DNA of 64,000 bases from NCBI GenBank assembly GCA_963575745.1, contig CAUYUJ010010502.1, positions 68,883 through 132,882 of the forward strand. The letters run 5' to 3'. Position 1 is the stretch's first letter; the number at the start of each line of letters is the position of its first letter. A program made the position numbers and the translations under genes. The notes below the pieces were generated by a model, which was given only the letters and a program-made list of their open reading frames with translations, ran no database searches and was not told where the DNA came from. The stretch comes from Prorocentrum cordatum (taxonomy: Eukaryota > Sar > Dinophyceae > Prorocentrales > Prorocentraceae). This document shows, piece after piece, positions 34,230 through 45,000 of this stretch.

Positions 34230-35600
34230 TGAGGGCCTCTCCAGCTGCAGGCTGTAAGGTCTCGGCCCGTGGACGCCCGCGTCCCCCCGAACGGGGGCCG
34301 CTTCAAGACTCGGGAGTGGCGGCGTGCGCGCCTGTAGGCAGGGGCCGCGTAGTGGCTCGTGCCTGGGCCTCCCTGGCGGCTCGGCCAAAACTGCGGGAGG
34401 GGGTGGCTCGACGTGTCTGCCAAGGGCGGCCTGACCGACCCCCTGGCAGGCCATCCCCTGCTGCGACGTCCCCCTCGCCTCTCCCCAAGGCGTACGTGCA
34501 GTGGGGGCCCATGCCAAGGAACACCCTGTTTGCCTCCAGGGTGCCCTGGGTTCCTAGGGTTTCGCTGGTTTTGCTGTGGAAGGCGTGACGCTCCCACACC
34601 AAAAACCAGCAGACGTCCTGGGTTCTCATGGTTGGGTTTATTGTGGAAGGTTTCTTGTGGTCGAGCCTCTACTGTATGCGGCCGGAGGGAAGCTTGAGAG
34701 GCCAGGATGGCGTCACGGAAAGGGGATGGTTTGCCAGGGGTCGGTTAGGCCGCCCCCGAGTTCGGCGTCAGGGGTTGAAAGTTGCAAGTCGGAAGGATGG
34801 GTGATTCGTGTAGTCTCACATGGCAGATGCTCCGAGGGAGCCAGCGGTGGGAAATGCGCAAAAGCTATTGTATGCGAGCGCGTGAGTGCGTGTCCGTGTG
34901 CACGCGCGAGTGCGTGTGGCTGAGAATGTTTGTTTGCGTGGGTTCTCATCCGTGCCTCAGTGTGTCTATCTCCGTACGTCCGTATACGTGTCCGTGCGTG
35001 AGCTGGTCTGCATGTGTCTGTTTGTGTATATGTGCGGCTGTGAGTCTGTCAAACTGTGCCTCTGCGTGCTCGCTCCTCTGTGCGTCAGTGTCTCTTCCGT
35101 CTCGTACGGGCGTCCGGCTGCCAGTGCCGTTGTGCGCCCGGCCGCCGGAACCACCATGTGTCTTGGAATCTGCACGTCGGTGTGCGCTTGGTCTTCGCCT
35201 GCGTTTGCGCCTGCACCTCCGGTGACCACGAACGCGTCCCAGGGCTCGAGCCAGACGGTGTCTTGGCAACGTCGTGCACCGTTCTCGTGTTGCGTTCCTT
35301 GTGCGGCAGAAGTGGGATGGAGACACATCGAGGGACAACGAAGACAGAACGAAAGCGGAAAACACGGTTTGGCTCAAGCCCTGTCGCGTCTTGTGCCGTC
35401 GTCTTGTCGCAAATTCTCTTCGGCGTTGCCCTGCGTTCTCGCACTGAGTCCGAGCGCTGTTCCGCGGCGCGCCCGGAGCCGCCCTCCCTCCCCGATCTCT
35501 TGTCCGTGGTCGTCCGCCCCTCGGTTCCGTTTGCGTGCCCTCGCCGCACGGGTAGATGCTCAGCACACCCTGGTCGTTTCCCAGATCCTAAGCGGAGGAA
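34230..35600. other. Non-coding spacer with GT-rich stretch
   Basis: 34860-35250 is rich in GTGCGTGTG/TCTGTG words. Reading frames through it are low complexity. No gene recognised. Confidence 0.5.
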
Positions 35601-35767
35601 AAGGTACCCATACCACTGCCCTTCCCTCGTTTTCCCCTTTCTGGGCCTCCTCGGAGGCCCTCGTCGCCACCGCTGCGTTCGCCTGACGAAATTTTGGTCA
35701 GAACGCACCCCAGGAGAGGTCCGGGGAGCAGCGGTATCGGTACCTTTGGGCTCCTCCATTTTCTGGC
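35595..35767 (+). mobile_element. Candidate MITE with GGTACC termini, copy 2
   Basis: Core 35603-35744 starts GGTACCCATACCACTGCC and ends GGCAGCGGTATC-like sequence GCAGCGGTATCGGTACC: terminal inverted repeats of 18 bp with about two mismatches. It is a reverse-complement homologue of copy 1 (142 versus 141 bp). The direct repeat TTCCCAGAT occurs at 35578-35586 and 35768-35776, a possible but distant target duplication. Confidence 0.65.
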
Positions 35768-36068
35768 TTCCCAGATGCTCGGGGGCGACGACGGTGGCGA
35801 GTAGCTCAGGGGGGAGCGGCACGTGTGTCCAGAGCCTCCGGTCGCCCATGTCTTCGACGAGGCTCCTGGGCGAGTGCGTGCAAGGCCCGCCCCTGGTCTA
35901 TCCGCTCCTCCTCGTCCGCCACGAGATCCCAATCTGCTTTAGGCGCCTCCCTGCTTCAAGGATCGGGCGGTGTTCCCTCTTCCCTCCCCTTCAGGGGGCG
36001 GGCGGAAGCCCAGTGTGCTTCCAACGCCCTCCTATTATGTTGCTCCCATCGTGCTCAAGGAGCACATC

Positions 36069-36192
36069 CCAGAAATAATTTCGAGCACCCAGACAAGTAC
36101 CGAAACAGTGTCGAAAGAGCATCGCCTCCCAAGCTCGACACGTGAAAGCCCTCCAGTTTCGGTACTATCTCGGTGCTCGAAATTCTTTCTGG
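36069..36192. mobile_element. 124-bp foldback element with 37-bp arms
   Basis: The arm 36069-36106 (CCAGAAATAATTTCGAGCAC... to GTACCGAAAC) pairs with 36156-36192 (GTTTCGGTAC... to TTTCTGG) with about four mismatches or gaps. The internal GTGTCGA and TCGACAC also pair. The whole would form a long hairpin, as in foldback MITEs or small-RNA precursors. Confidence 0.7.
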
Positions 36193-36430
36193 TGATCAAG
36201 GCTAAAGCAGGTTGGAACAGCATCATCCTACGTCAGGCTTCTGCCCACTTCGTCCGGCCAATGCGTAGTCTTGGCCGCACATCGTGGGACCAGCTCGCAT
36301 GCGAGAGCGGCAGGCGGTGGCAGAGAGCTTGGGGTGTGTCTCCGGGGCGCGGTGAGAGGGGACGATGGAGCCCTGCGCCATTCGGGGGCGGCCAAGAGGG
36401 GGGTGATGACTAGGGGGGGAGATCATGGCG

Positions 36431-36466
36431 GAGGCCATGAAATCTCCCCAGATTTCATGGCGCCTC
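36431..36466. other. Hairpin with 15-bp stem
   Basis: GAGGCCATGAAATCT, loop CCCC, AGATTTCATGGCGCCTC: perfect apart from a two-base bulge. Function unknown. Confidence 0.6.
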
Positions 36467-37121
36467 TTCTTATTCCAATACGCCCCTGGCCCCACCCCCT
36501 GGGCCGCGCACCTGCCGCCGGCCATGATTTGCGCCCCCCCCCCCCCCCTCTTGGACACCCCCCTCCTTGGCCGGCCCCGAGGCATCCTTGCAGTAATGCT
36601 TCGGGCGAGGCGCGAGCCAGACCCCCACGGCCCCCCGCTATTGGCTCGGCGCTCTCCGTCTCTCCCTCCCCCTTTTGCTCTTTTCGCCGCCCTCTTCTCT
36701 GGATATGTGTTCCTGCTCCTCTCGTTGTTTCCTCATACTCAACTTCCTGACGCTGTGAAAGCCCTTCTCTTGCACGCGGGACGAGCCCATCGAGCGCGAA
36801 ACGGGGCGGCACGATTCACGGTCACGAGCCAGTGGTCTTGATGCCTGCAGGTACCCAGCACCAGAGAGAACGCACAGTCGCACGCGACGCAGCAGATGCA
36901 CGACTGGACGCAGTGCGGTACCCACGATCTTCGGGCGCCTCGCCCACACACTCGCACACGCTGCAGACCCAGACTCGGTGAGTCGCCGTGCCTGAGACGG
37001 CATGCATGGCCAGCTAGGCAGACGTGGACTCAGCAGCGCTCTGCACGACGCGACAGCGGACGGTGAAGGGCAGGGGGAGAGCAGCCAGTAAAAAAGGCGG
37101 AGGGGCGGCGGCGGCGCCGAG

Positions 37122-37786
37122 ATGGCCGACGCGGCCGAAGACGGAATCCAGCTGGTCGAGGGAGTCTTGCGGGCCAAAGACATGCAGCAGGCGATCACAG
37201 TATTACTCCAGATGGCGCGCGCGCGCGCTCAGCGGCTTCGGGATCTGGCGGCATCGGATTGGATCAGCATCGTCCTTCCCGCGGAGTCCTTCGTGATCAA
37301 GGCCGCCCGCGCGGCAGGCAAGCAGTACGCGGAAGTGGCCAGCATCGCACTTGCGAAACCGCATTTGGGATCGCCACAGTTGTACATCACGCGCGCCGTG
37401 TTCAGATGCATGATGTAGTCAGAGCGCTCCAAAAGGAGGAACCGAATGCCTCGCGCTGCTATCCCAGTCCTTCGTGAAGTTCGTGCTGAACGCTACGGCG
37501 GAGGTGCTCGGCTTGATGATGCGCCGTGTCCGCCGCAAGTCATGCTGCAATGGCGACTGCACACTCCTTCAGTCCTCGATCGCGGACGGCCTCCTTCTCC
37601 CAGGTAGCGGCGGTGGCAACACGTCTTTCTCGATTCTGGAGCTCGAACGGGCAATATTTCAGTGCCTGTGCACCGCAGGGGGGCAAGCTCAAGCTGGGCA
37701 CCGCTCCTCAGGGGCATCTGGAGCCGTGCGCCCAGAAGTTCACCACTGTTGAGAACACAGCAGAAGGCAGAGGCAAGCAGAAGTGA
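37122..37786 (+). pseudogene. Putative decayed coding region, unrecognised
   Basis: ATG 37122 opens a 98-codon frame of good amino-acid composition: MADAAEDGIQLVEGVLRAKD, MQQAITVLLQMARARAQRL, SIVLPAESFVIKAARAAGK, HLGSPQLYITRAVFRCMM. After its TAG, coding-like sequence continues in another frame (FVKFVLNATAEVLGLMMRRV, about 37470-37530) and then a third (GQYFSACAPQGGKLKLGTAP, about 37655-37715). The run resembles one helical protein of about 200 residues broken by a stop and two shifts. Alternatively, the 98-residue frame is a genuine small exon. No family recognised. Confidence 0.35.
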
Positions 37787-37958
37787 CACCCGAACTTTGG
37801 CAAGCCCGACGGGCAGCTCTCACAGAAATGATCAGCGCCAGAGACTTGGCAGCGCACACCCCATGATAGTGACGACGCGCACGACGTGTGGTGATATAGT
37901 ATTGTAGATATGGGAGTGTGTGTCTGTCCTATTTCGTGGGCCTTTGCACCTCTCCCTC

Positions 37959-37961
<3 letters not shown>

Positions 37962-37992
<31 letters not shown>
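37962..37992 (+). repeat. (CT)n microsatellite
   Basis: About 15 CT dinucleotides. Confidence 0.95.
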
Positions 37993-37994
<2 letters not shown>

Positions 37995-38132
37995 TGATCG
38001 GTATACATTGGCCTGGGCTACACATCACGAGGCCGCCCGACTCGTGGTGGCGATGACTCAGAATGTTGTAGGCCTTCGACCGTTACGTCTTGGACGCTGC
38101 GGCTACATTCCCGACCGCGCTGGAGGTTTCGG

Positions 38133-38169
38133 TGATGTTATAGTGCGCTGAAGGCGCACTATAACATCA
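38133..38169. other. Perfect 16-bp stem hairpin
   Basis: TGATGTTATAGTGCGC and its exact reverse complement are separated by the 5-base loop TGAAG. Similarity extends about six bases further on each side with one mismatch (TTCGG / TCGAA). Confidence 0.8.
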
Positions 38170-39855
38170 TCGAAGCTTTTTCTTCGTTACCCACACGGCG
38201 GGATCGTTGACAGCCCGCGCTCTAGCTCAACGTGCGTTGGTGCGCGGGCATGTCCCTTCTATTGGCCCATTGCGGTGGACACGGCCCCGCTTGGAGGTGC
38301 GCGAGCGCTGGGCCTCCCCGAAATTGCTGCGCCGCCCCGTTGGTTTGGGGACATCCTTTTCTCTTGTGCTTCAAATTCGTTGGACGCCACGGACGACCGC
38401 GTCAACTCCGCAGATGTTTTCCCGTGCTCCTTAGCTCCTGGGTCGGGATGCTGGGCCACGCCATCATCGCAGATCAGTCCTTGCTGCCGCGCGTCGGGGA
38501 CGAACTCCCCCAACCACCCTCTTTCTGACTACCCCCTGCGATGCTTGGTTATTCTAGACAGCCCGTCCGTTGCCAGACCCTCCTTCCATCTCCATGTTAT
38601 GGTCACGCAGCCTACGCTGGTATGATCACGCAGCTGACGCTTTGCAATCCTACACCCCCCTCCACTGCTCCTCCGCGCTCTTTGTTTGTTCCGGCCTCGC
38701 CCGCGCGCCTCGCCGCCTCTCTTCCGCGTCGCCCCCCCCCTCGTCCACCGCTCTGCTGGGGCGTACAATCTCCCTCTGTGTGGGGCGGGTGCCTCGGCAG
38801 CCTGCCCGACGCACACGCCGCGAGCTCGGCCTTGCAGGGGCCAGGAGGAGCCCGTCACCCCCAACCAGCCCCCGAGGGGTCTCACGGGTTGCGTCTGCCC
38901 GTGCGCGTGCGCGTGCGAACGCCACGCTGCACGGCGCGTGCTGCGCTCGACGTCTTCGCACGCTGGCAATTGATGGCCCGAGGTGTGGCTCCCTTGCACG
39001 TTCGCGCGCGCGGGCAGAGCACGGAGCAGACCATGCGCAAGGCTGGGCCGTCGTCTTGTGCTTCGTCTTCTTCTGTCTCCAGCCGTGGAGACTCGAAAGA
39101 CAGCCGCCGGAGGGCTCCAACAGCCACAAGACATGGCGAGCCAGTAATCGCAACAAGCCAGCAGCACAACCCGAAGCAGCAGAGCTGGTAGCAGCCAAGA
39201 GAGACCAGCACCAGCAATCAGCGGTTCCCCCTCGGGTGGCGCAAGCGACATACCTGCATCATCGTGGTGGCTAGCTATACATCCCCAGGACGAACAGTTT
39301 TTCCCTCTTGGGCCCAGAACGACGGTTTGAAGTCTTGAGCAGACGCGTATGGGATAACCGCCGTCGAATCCCATGAAAATCGAGCGGATCCAGTTGTGGT
39401 TTTGGCTGTTGCTTCGGTGGATCCGAATTTCGTCCGCGCGGATTCGATTTCAGATTTTCTGGATCCGTTTCCGGCTTATAACAGCGGATCCGATTTCTAC
39501 CCCGTTAAATGTGTTGTTGTTGTTTCTTCCAAAAGAAAAGAAGATAAATATATTATCAAACTCAAGCGGGGAACCGGACGAAATCGGATCCGTGGACTCC
39601 AGGACCCGCGGGCTCGGTCATCAACGTCCCTGGATGGGTCATGCGCTGTCTCGTGCGCTTCCATCCACGTTCCGCGCGCGGGGGCCCCACTCAGCATGCG
39701 TGCATGCATCTCTCCCCTCCTGGGCGAGCTGCACGCAGCTCGTCCAGACGCCGTCCGGTCGGCGGCGCCGATGTTGCCTGTCGAGCTCAGCATCGCCATC
39801 TGCACCTCAAGAGGAAGGTCCGTCGTCCTGCTTAAGCAGGCCGTGTGGCTCTGAG
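38170..39855. other. Spacer without convincing gene
   Basis: Long frames on both strands at 38530-39370 have Arg/Ala/Ser-rich composition expected from GC-rich non-coding DNA. 39395-39600 carries about six copies of a GGATCCGATTTC-type motif spaced about 20-25 bp. No protein recognised. Confidence 0.45.
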
Positions 39856-40310
39856 AGGAGACGTGCGCGTCCACGGCCGGGAACGGGCCGCTTGATCGAG
39901 ACGTCCCCATGATTCGGACGCGAACGACCCCGTGTCGTACCCACTGGCGGCTCCTCCCCTCGGCGTTCCAAGCACGATGGTAGCTACATCGCGGTGGCCG
40001 TTGGGTTTTGACAGGACGCGTGTCCACGTCCGCGAACGGGCGTTCCGCTCGAGAAGCCGCCACAGTCTGAGCGCGAAAGAGCCCGAGTCGTGCCCCCTGG
40101 CGGTTCCTTCTTGGGTGGTCCAGAAGACATGCCTTTCCACAGCAGACGCGTCCGCAGCCGTGCATTGACGCTCCCACAATCTGGATGCGAACGGGCCCGC
40201 GTCATACCCCCTGGTTGCTCCCCCTCGGTGGTCCAAATGCCATGCCTGCTATGTCGCTGTGACCACGGGGCTCTGGAAATAGACGCGTCCACAGACGCGA
40301 ACTGGAGTTT
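39856..40310 (+). repeat. Tandem repeat of about 130-150 bp, 3-4 diverged copies
   Basis: GACGCGTCCACNGNCGCGAA-type starts occur at about 39860, 40015, 40146 and 40280. Each is followed in register by CTGGATGCGAACGGGCCCGC-like and TACCCCCTGGCGGCTCC-like blocks. Confidence 0.7.
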
Positions 40311-40423
40311 CGCTGGAGACATCCCCATAACCGACCACGGGCGATAATAAACCCCCTGGGATAATAAAGTTCGCGGTTCCCGCGGGGATAATACAGGATT
40401 TTGCCGGTGAGCGTAAGTTAAGT

Positions 40424-40437
40424 ATGATGGTGATGAC

Positions 40438-40489
<52 letters not shown>

Positions 40490-40498
40490 TTGATGATG

Positions 40499-40537
<39 letters not shown>

Positions 40538-40575
40538 TTGATGCTGATGATGGTGATGATGATAATGATGATGAT
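40424..40575 (+). repeat. (GAT)n microsatellite
   Basis: About 45 GAT/ATG trinucleotides with few interruptions. Confidence 0.95.
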
Positions 40576-40638
40576 CTGATGATGACGACGATGATGGAGG
40601 AGGAGGAGGAGGCTAAACCAGGCGCACGACAGAAGCCT

Positions 40639-40795
40639 GACTCGAGCGATCTCGAGGCCCGTGGTACTTGGCCGCAGAGGCGCACTACCCAAGATGACTC
40701 GAGAAATCGCGAGGCTCGTGGCTACTTGCCCGCAGAGGCGCAGGACACAAGGCTGACTCGTGCGATCTCGAGGCTCGTGGCTAGGCGCTTAGATT
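40639..40795 (+). repeat. 57-bp tandem repeat, about 2.7 copies
   Basis: Units start at 40639, 40695 and 40755 with GACTCGWGMGATCTCGAGGC and contain TGGCTACTTGCCCGCAGAGG. Confidence 0.8.
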
Positions 40796-41159
40796 GTGCC
40801 AGCGCAAGGGAGGTCCTTGGCCGATCTGGCCAAGAAACCCCTCTTGCGTTGGCCCTGCCGCACGGTCGTAACGTGGGCAAACTGAATTGGTGAGAATCCC
40901 ACAGCCCTGCCACACGCTCGTGATTGCGGAAGCTGGTGTGGTGAGACCACCATGGCCATGCTCAGCGTTTTGATGCTGATGCTAATCAACATGATATGAT
41001 AGCAACTTCGATCCCCGCAACTTTTCCGTGGGTTATCAAGTTCGGCCTCCGCGCCTTCCCCACAGATAGATCCCTGTGGTTGGGGGTAAAAAAATAGAGG
41101 GGGTTAAGGGGGGTACTTTATTATCGCCCGTGGTCGGTTAATCAGGGCGCGAGAGAGCC

Positions 41160-41450
41160 GTGCCACATCCACTTGCGAAGTACGAGTGGGCTTGAGTATG
41201 TGTGGCGGAGGGCGGGTGAGTCTACGCATGGGCGGATCTGACTGAGAGTGTGAGAGGCCTTTGCGTATGAGCCTGAATGTGATTCCGTTGATTGTGAGTG
41301 GATCTGGGCGTGAGCGGTCTGAACATGAGTGGGTCATTGTATGAGTGATTTCTAGCGTGGGCCGTTATGAGTGCCAGTGAGTTTGCATATGAGCGGGAGT
41401 GAGTCTGAGTCTGAGTCTGACTGGGTTTGGGCATGAGCTGCGGGAGGGAA
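41160..41450 (+). repeat. Irregular GAGTCTGAGTG-type repeats
   Basis: Short words such as TGAGTCTGAGTC, GCATGAGC and GTGAGTG recur without a fixed period. No gene seen here or in the following 450 bases. Confidence 0.5.
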
Positions 41451-41929
41451 GGAGGCCATATGATAAGACATGAGGCAGAGAGGTCCCATTCATGACCCTA
41501 CCCCCATGCTTAAGGTATGTGCGAGATACATATGATGTGGGAATTGATAACTCAGTCTAGCCAGTCCCCAGCAACACGTCCTCAGCAAACGCTTGCAATG
41601 CAATGCCACTGACATTGGAATCGCCTGGCCCAGTGGCTCGTGTGCAGACCAGAGCAGCATCTGGACCTCGCCGGCTACTCTGCTGATATCTGCATGGGCC
41701 CGTGATAGATATGTCAATCACCCCCTTTTCCTCCTTCGATGCTCCTCATGGCACCACCATGCTGTCGAAGATGCCTGCGGCGAATCACCGCCGCCCCCTG
41801 CCTTTTCGGAAGCGCCTGTGAGGCCGAACGTTGAGGCCAGGCCCGCCAAGCTATCGGACCATGTGTTCCCCGAATCGGTTCGGAAAGCCTTCGGGGAACA
41901 CGTGGGCATCTTGAAGGTCATCTTGGCCG

Positions 41930-42400
41930 CCTGGAGGCCATTTTGACCCTTTCGGGCCTTCTTGGAGGATGTCTTGGAGGCCATCTTGAGCGTCTTGGAG
42001 ACCTCTTGGGCCGTCCTGGGGGCCTCTTGGGGCCGGGTCGTGGGCCGCTTGGGCGATATTGTTTCTTCCAAACTCGCGATGAGCACAAACCTGTCATCGC
42101 TCCGACGTCCATTCTCCGCGCAATGGTCGGCTTCGTGCGCTTTGTCGATCAACTGTTCGAAAACGCTCCTCGGCGGTCCTCGCCGAGAAGACATGCACAC
42201 GTCCGAACGCTGCCGAGCAGATTGCTATCCTCTGCGTTGGCCGCTTCCCCGGCAGGTGCCCGCTGGAGAGCAGAGAGAGAAGACGCGCCCAACTTGGGGG
42301 CACTTGGGCCGTCTCGGGCCGTCGGAAGGCAGAAAAAAAGCAACTGCCACACTCCTTCAAAAACCCATAGGAAATCAATGATCCGTAAGGGCTTCGCCCC
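41930..42400 (+). repeat. GGCCNTCTTGGAGG-type repeat, copy 1
   Basis: Short units of about 14-20 bp built on GGCCGTCTTGGAGGCCTCTT. They end in a conserved tail (CGTCGGAAGGCAGAAAAAAA at 42330, then ACTCCTTCAAAAACCCATAG). Confidence 0.8.
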
Positions 42401-42656
42401 CTGCCCCCGGCCCCCTCTCTCGGAGAATGGGCCATGGAAGAGCTAAGTCATGAGGCCTTGGCGCTGTCGTGAAGCAGTATCGAAACTTCATGCGAAGCCG
42501 ATTCGCAATCAGCAAAACCAACTGATCACAAGAGGGGTTACCACACCTGGCGATTGGTAAGACGTGTATGGTTTACGGGCTTGGTTGCCACACCTTGCGA
42601 TTAAAGGGCCGAGGGAGTTCTCGCAGGTTGGGTTACCACGCCTTGCGATGGATGTG

Positions 42657-43335
42657 CGTGAAGGGTGGCACCGAATTTCAGAAATGTGGCAAATCCCATG
42701 TGTTTTTGGACCCTGACCCGCGTATTCTGCGTAAGGTGGTGCGCCGCCGCGAATTTCAGAAATTGTGGGCAAAATCCATGTGGTTTGGTACCCTTGACCC
42801 GAGCATCTTCGCATGAGGGGTGCAGTAGGATTCAGAAAATGTGGCCAAATCCCATGTAATTTTGGACCCTGAGACTCCGGGATCTGCGAGAGGCGAGGGG
42901 TGGCACCGATTTAAGAATGTGGCAAATCCCGTGTTTGGACCCTGACCCCGCGGATCTGCGTGAGCGGTGGCACCGAATTTCAGAAATGTGGCAAATCCCC
43001 TGTGTTTTTGGACCCTGACCCCGCGGATCTGCGTGAGGGGTGGCACCGAATTTCAGAAATGTGGCAAATCCCCTGTGTTTTTGACCCTGACCCCGCGGAT
43101 CTGCGTGAGGGGTGGCACCGAATTTCAGAAATGTGGCAAATCCCATGTGTTTTTGGACCCTGACCCCGCGGATCTGCGTGAGGGGTGGCACCGAATTTCA
43201 GAAATGTGGCAAATCCCCTGTGTTTTTGAACCCTGACCCCGCGGATCTGCGTGAGGGGTGGCACCGACTTTCAGAAATGTGGCAAATCCCCTATGTTTTT
43301 GGACCCTGACCCCGCGGATCTGCGTGAGGGGTGTC
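42657..43335 (+). repeat. Tandem array of a 73-bp unit, nine copies
   Basis: Unit: GGGTGGCACCGAATTTCAGA, AATGTGGCAAATCCCCTGTG, TTTTTGGACCCTGACCCCGC, GGATCTGCGTGAG. The last five copies (42965-43335) are nearly identical; the first four are diverged, indicating expansion from the right end. Confidence 0.95.
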
Positions 43336-43422
43336 GATTTCGAGCCCCCCCAGCAATTCAGACAACGCGCCCAGGTGACGCTAAAAATCTTGTTTGGGCC
43401 TCCCCCCCCCTCGCGCGGTCAA

Positions 43423-43478
43423 TCAACTAGTTACAGTAACCAGCAAGAAGTCAACTAGTTACAGTAACCAGCAAGAAG
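43423..43478 (+). repeat. Perfect 28-bp tandem duplication
   Basis: TCAACTAGTTACAGTAACCA plus GCAAGAAG occurs twice head to tail. It contains the imperfect dyad GTTACAGTAAC. Confidence 0.95.
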
Positions 43479-43559
43479 CAGAACTGTAACACTGGAAACT
43501 ACAACCTACGACTGGTACAGGAAACTGCGAATCACGGGCCTACAGCCTGGTGGCCCCAC

Positions 43560-45000
43560 AAGGGGGCCGGCGGATTTCGGCCTTTTCGGGCCTTCCTGGA
43601 GGCCCTCTTGGAGGCCTCTTGGGCCGTCTTGGGCCATCTTAGGGCCATGTTCGGCCGCTTGGTGGGCTCCTGGTCCGTCTGACGCCGTCGGAAGCCGTTT
43701 GGGGGGCCTCTATGGGCCGACTTGGGGCCCTCTTGGAATGCTCCAGGGCCGTCTTGGAGGTCATCTTGGACGTCTTAAGGGCCTCCTGTGCCGTCTTGGA
43801 GGCCTCTTGGGGCCCTCTTGGGCCGTTCTGAGGCCATCTTGGATGCCTCTTGGGCGATCTTTCGGCGATCTTTGGGGGCTCTTGGGCCGTCTCGGGCCGT
43901 CGGAAGGCTGAAAAGAAGCAACTGTCAACATCCGTCAACAACCCTAGGGAAATCTATGTTTTTGGCCTCTTCTGGCCTTCTTGGAGGCCCTCTTGGGGGC
44001 CTCTTGGGCCGTCTTGGGCCAGCTTCGAGCCAACTTCGGCCATCTTGGTGGGTTACTGGCACGTCTGACGCCGTCGGGAGCCGTCTTGGGGGCCTTTCTG
44101 GGCCAACGGGGGACCCTCTTGGGGCGCTTCGGGGCCGTCTTGGAGGATACTTGGGGCGTCTTGGAGGCATGTTGGGCGTGTGGAGGCATCTGGGCCGTCT
44201 ATCTGGTGCCCTCTTCTTGGGCAGTAATGGGGGGCCCCTTGGAGGCCCTTGGGCGATTGGGGCTCGCTAGTGGCCGTATTGAGCCGTCGGAACACAGCCG
44301 AGAAGAAGCACAAATTCCAAAATCCTTCAAAAACCTAAGGAACATCAATGATTTTGGCCTCTTCGGGCCCTCCTGGAGGACCTCTTGGAGGTCTCTTGGG
44401 CCGTCTTGGAGGCCTCTGGGGGGCCTCTTGGGCCGTCTTGGGCCGTCTTGGACTCTCTTGGGCCGTCTTGGAGGCCGTCTTGGACCATCTTGGGCGGACT
44501 TGGAGGTCATCTTGGACCATCTTTGTCGGACTTGCAGGCCACGTTGGACCATCTTGGAGACCATCTTGAGCCGTCTTGCCTCTTGGGGGGCCATCTTGAT
44601 TTTCGGTTCGTGTTCCCTCTCTTGGGCCCCTTTTGGGGGCCGTCCTGGGGCCCTCTTATGCTGTTCTGGGCGCCTCTTGGGCCATCTTGAGGCCCTCTTG
44701 GGCCGTTTTGGGGCCCTCTTGGAGGCCTCTTGGGGTCTCTTGGGCCACCTTGAGGCGGCCTCGGGAAGCCGAGCGAGAGCACCAACATCCTTCAACAACT
44801 ATAGGAGAGTCTATGATTTGGGCCTTTGGGGTCCTCCCGGGAGGCCTTCTTGGAGGCTTCTTTGAGCGGCTTGCAGGCCTCTTGGGCCGTCTGGGGGCCA
44901 TCTTGAGCGTCTTGGAGCGATCGCTCGGCGACTCGGAGCCCTCTTTGGACCGTCTCGGGGGCCGAAAAAGTCACGCGGCAAGATGCGGGGGGAGCCCCGA
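43560..45000 (+). repeat. Higher-order GGCCTCTTGGGCCGTCTTGG repeats with conserved tails
   Basis: Four units end at about 43895, 44295, 44762 and 45000. Each consists of many short GGCCNTCTTGGRGGCC steps followed, in the first three, by GCCGTCGGAAGNCNGARAAG, CAACATCCKTCAACAACCNT and AGGRAATCTATGATTTTGGC. Unit lengths are about 340-470 bp. Frames on both strands (QDGPRRPKRPP-like) are repeat artefacts. Related sequence lies at 41930-42400, 50750-51045 and 62640-63010. Confidence 0.85.

Larger units (their letters stand above)
40328..41140. mobile_element. 0.8-kb element with perfect 24-bp inverted termini
   Basis: TAACCGACCACGGGCGATAA(TAAA) at 40328-40351 is the exact reverse complement of 41117-41140. 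With TA as the outermost dinucleotide on both sides, a TA target duplication is possible (Tc1/mariner style). Inside are a GAT microsatellite (40424-40575), a 57-bp tandem repeat (40639-40795) and no transposase. Likely a non-autonomous DNA transposon. Confidence 0.7.

Noticed and set aside
38529-39374. 281-codon frame on the minus strand
   Set aside because: Arg/Ala/Ser-rich composition typical of GC-rich non-coding DNA; no family resemblance and no supporting signals.
42657-43335. Possible CRISPR-like array
   Set aside because: The 73-bp units are contiguous without unique spacers, and the genome is eukaryotic.
41930-45000. Pro/Arg-rich minus-strand frames as a gene family
   Set aside because: Peptides such as QDGPRRPKRPP are translations of the GGCCTCTTGG repeat steps.
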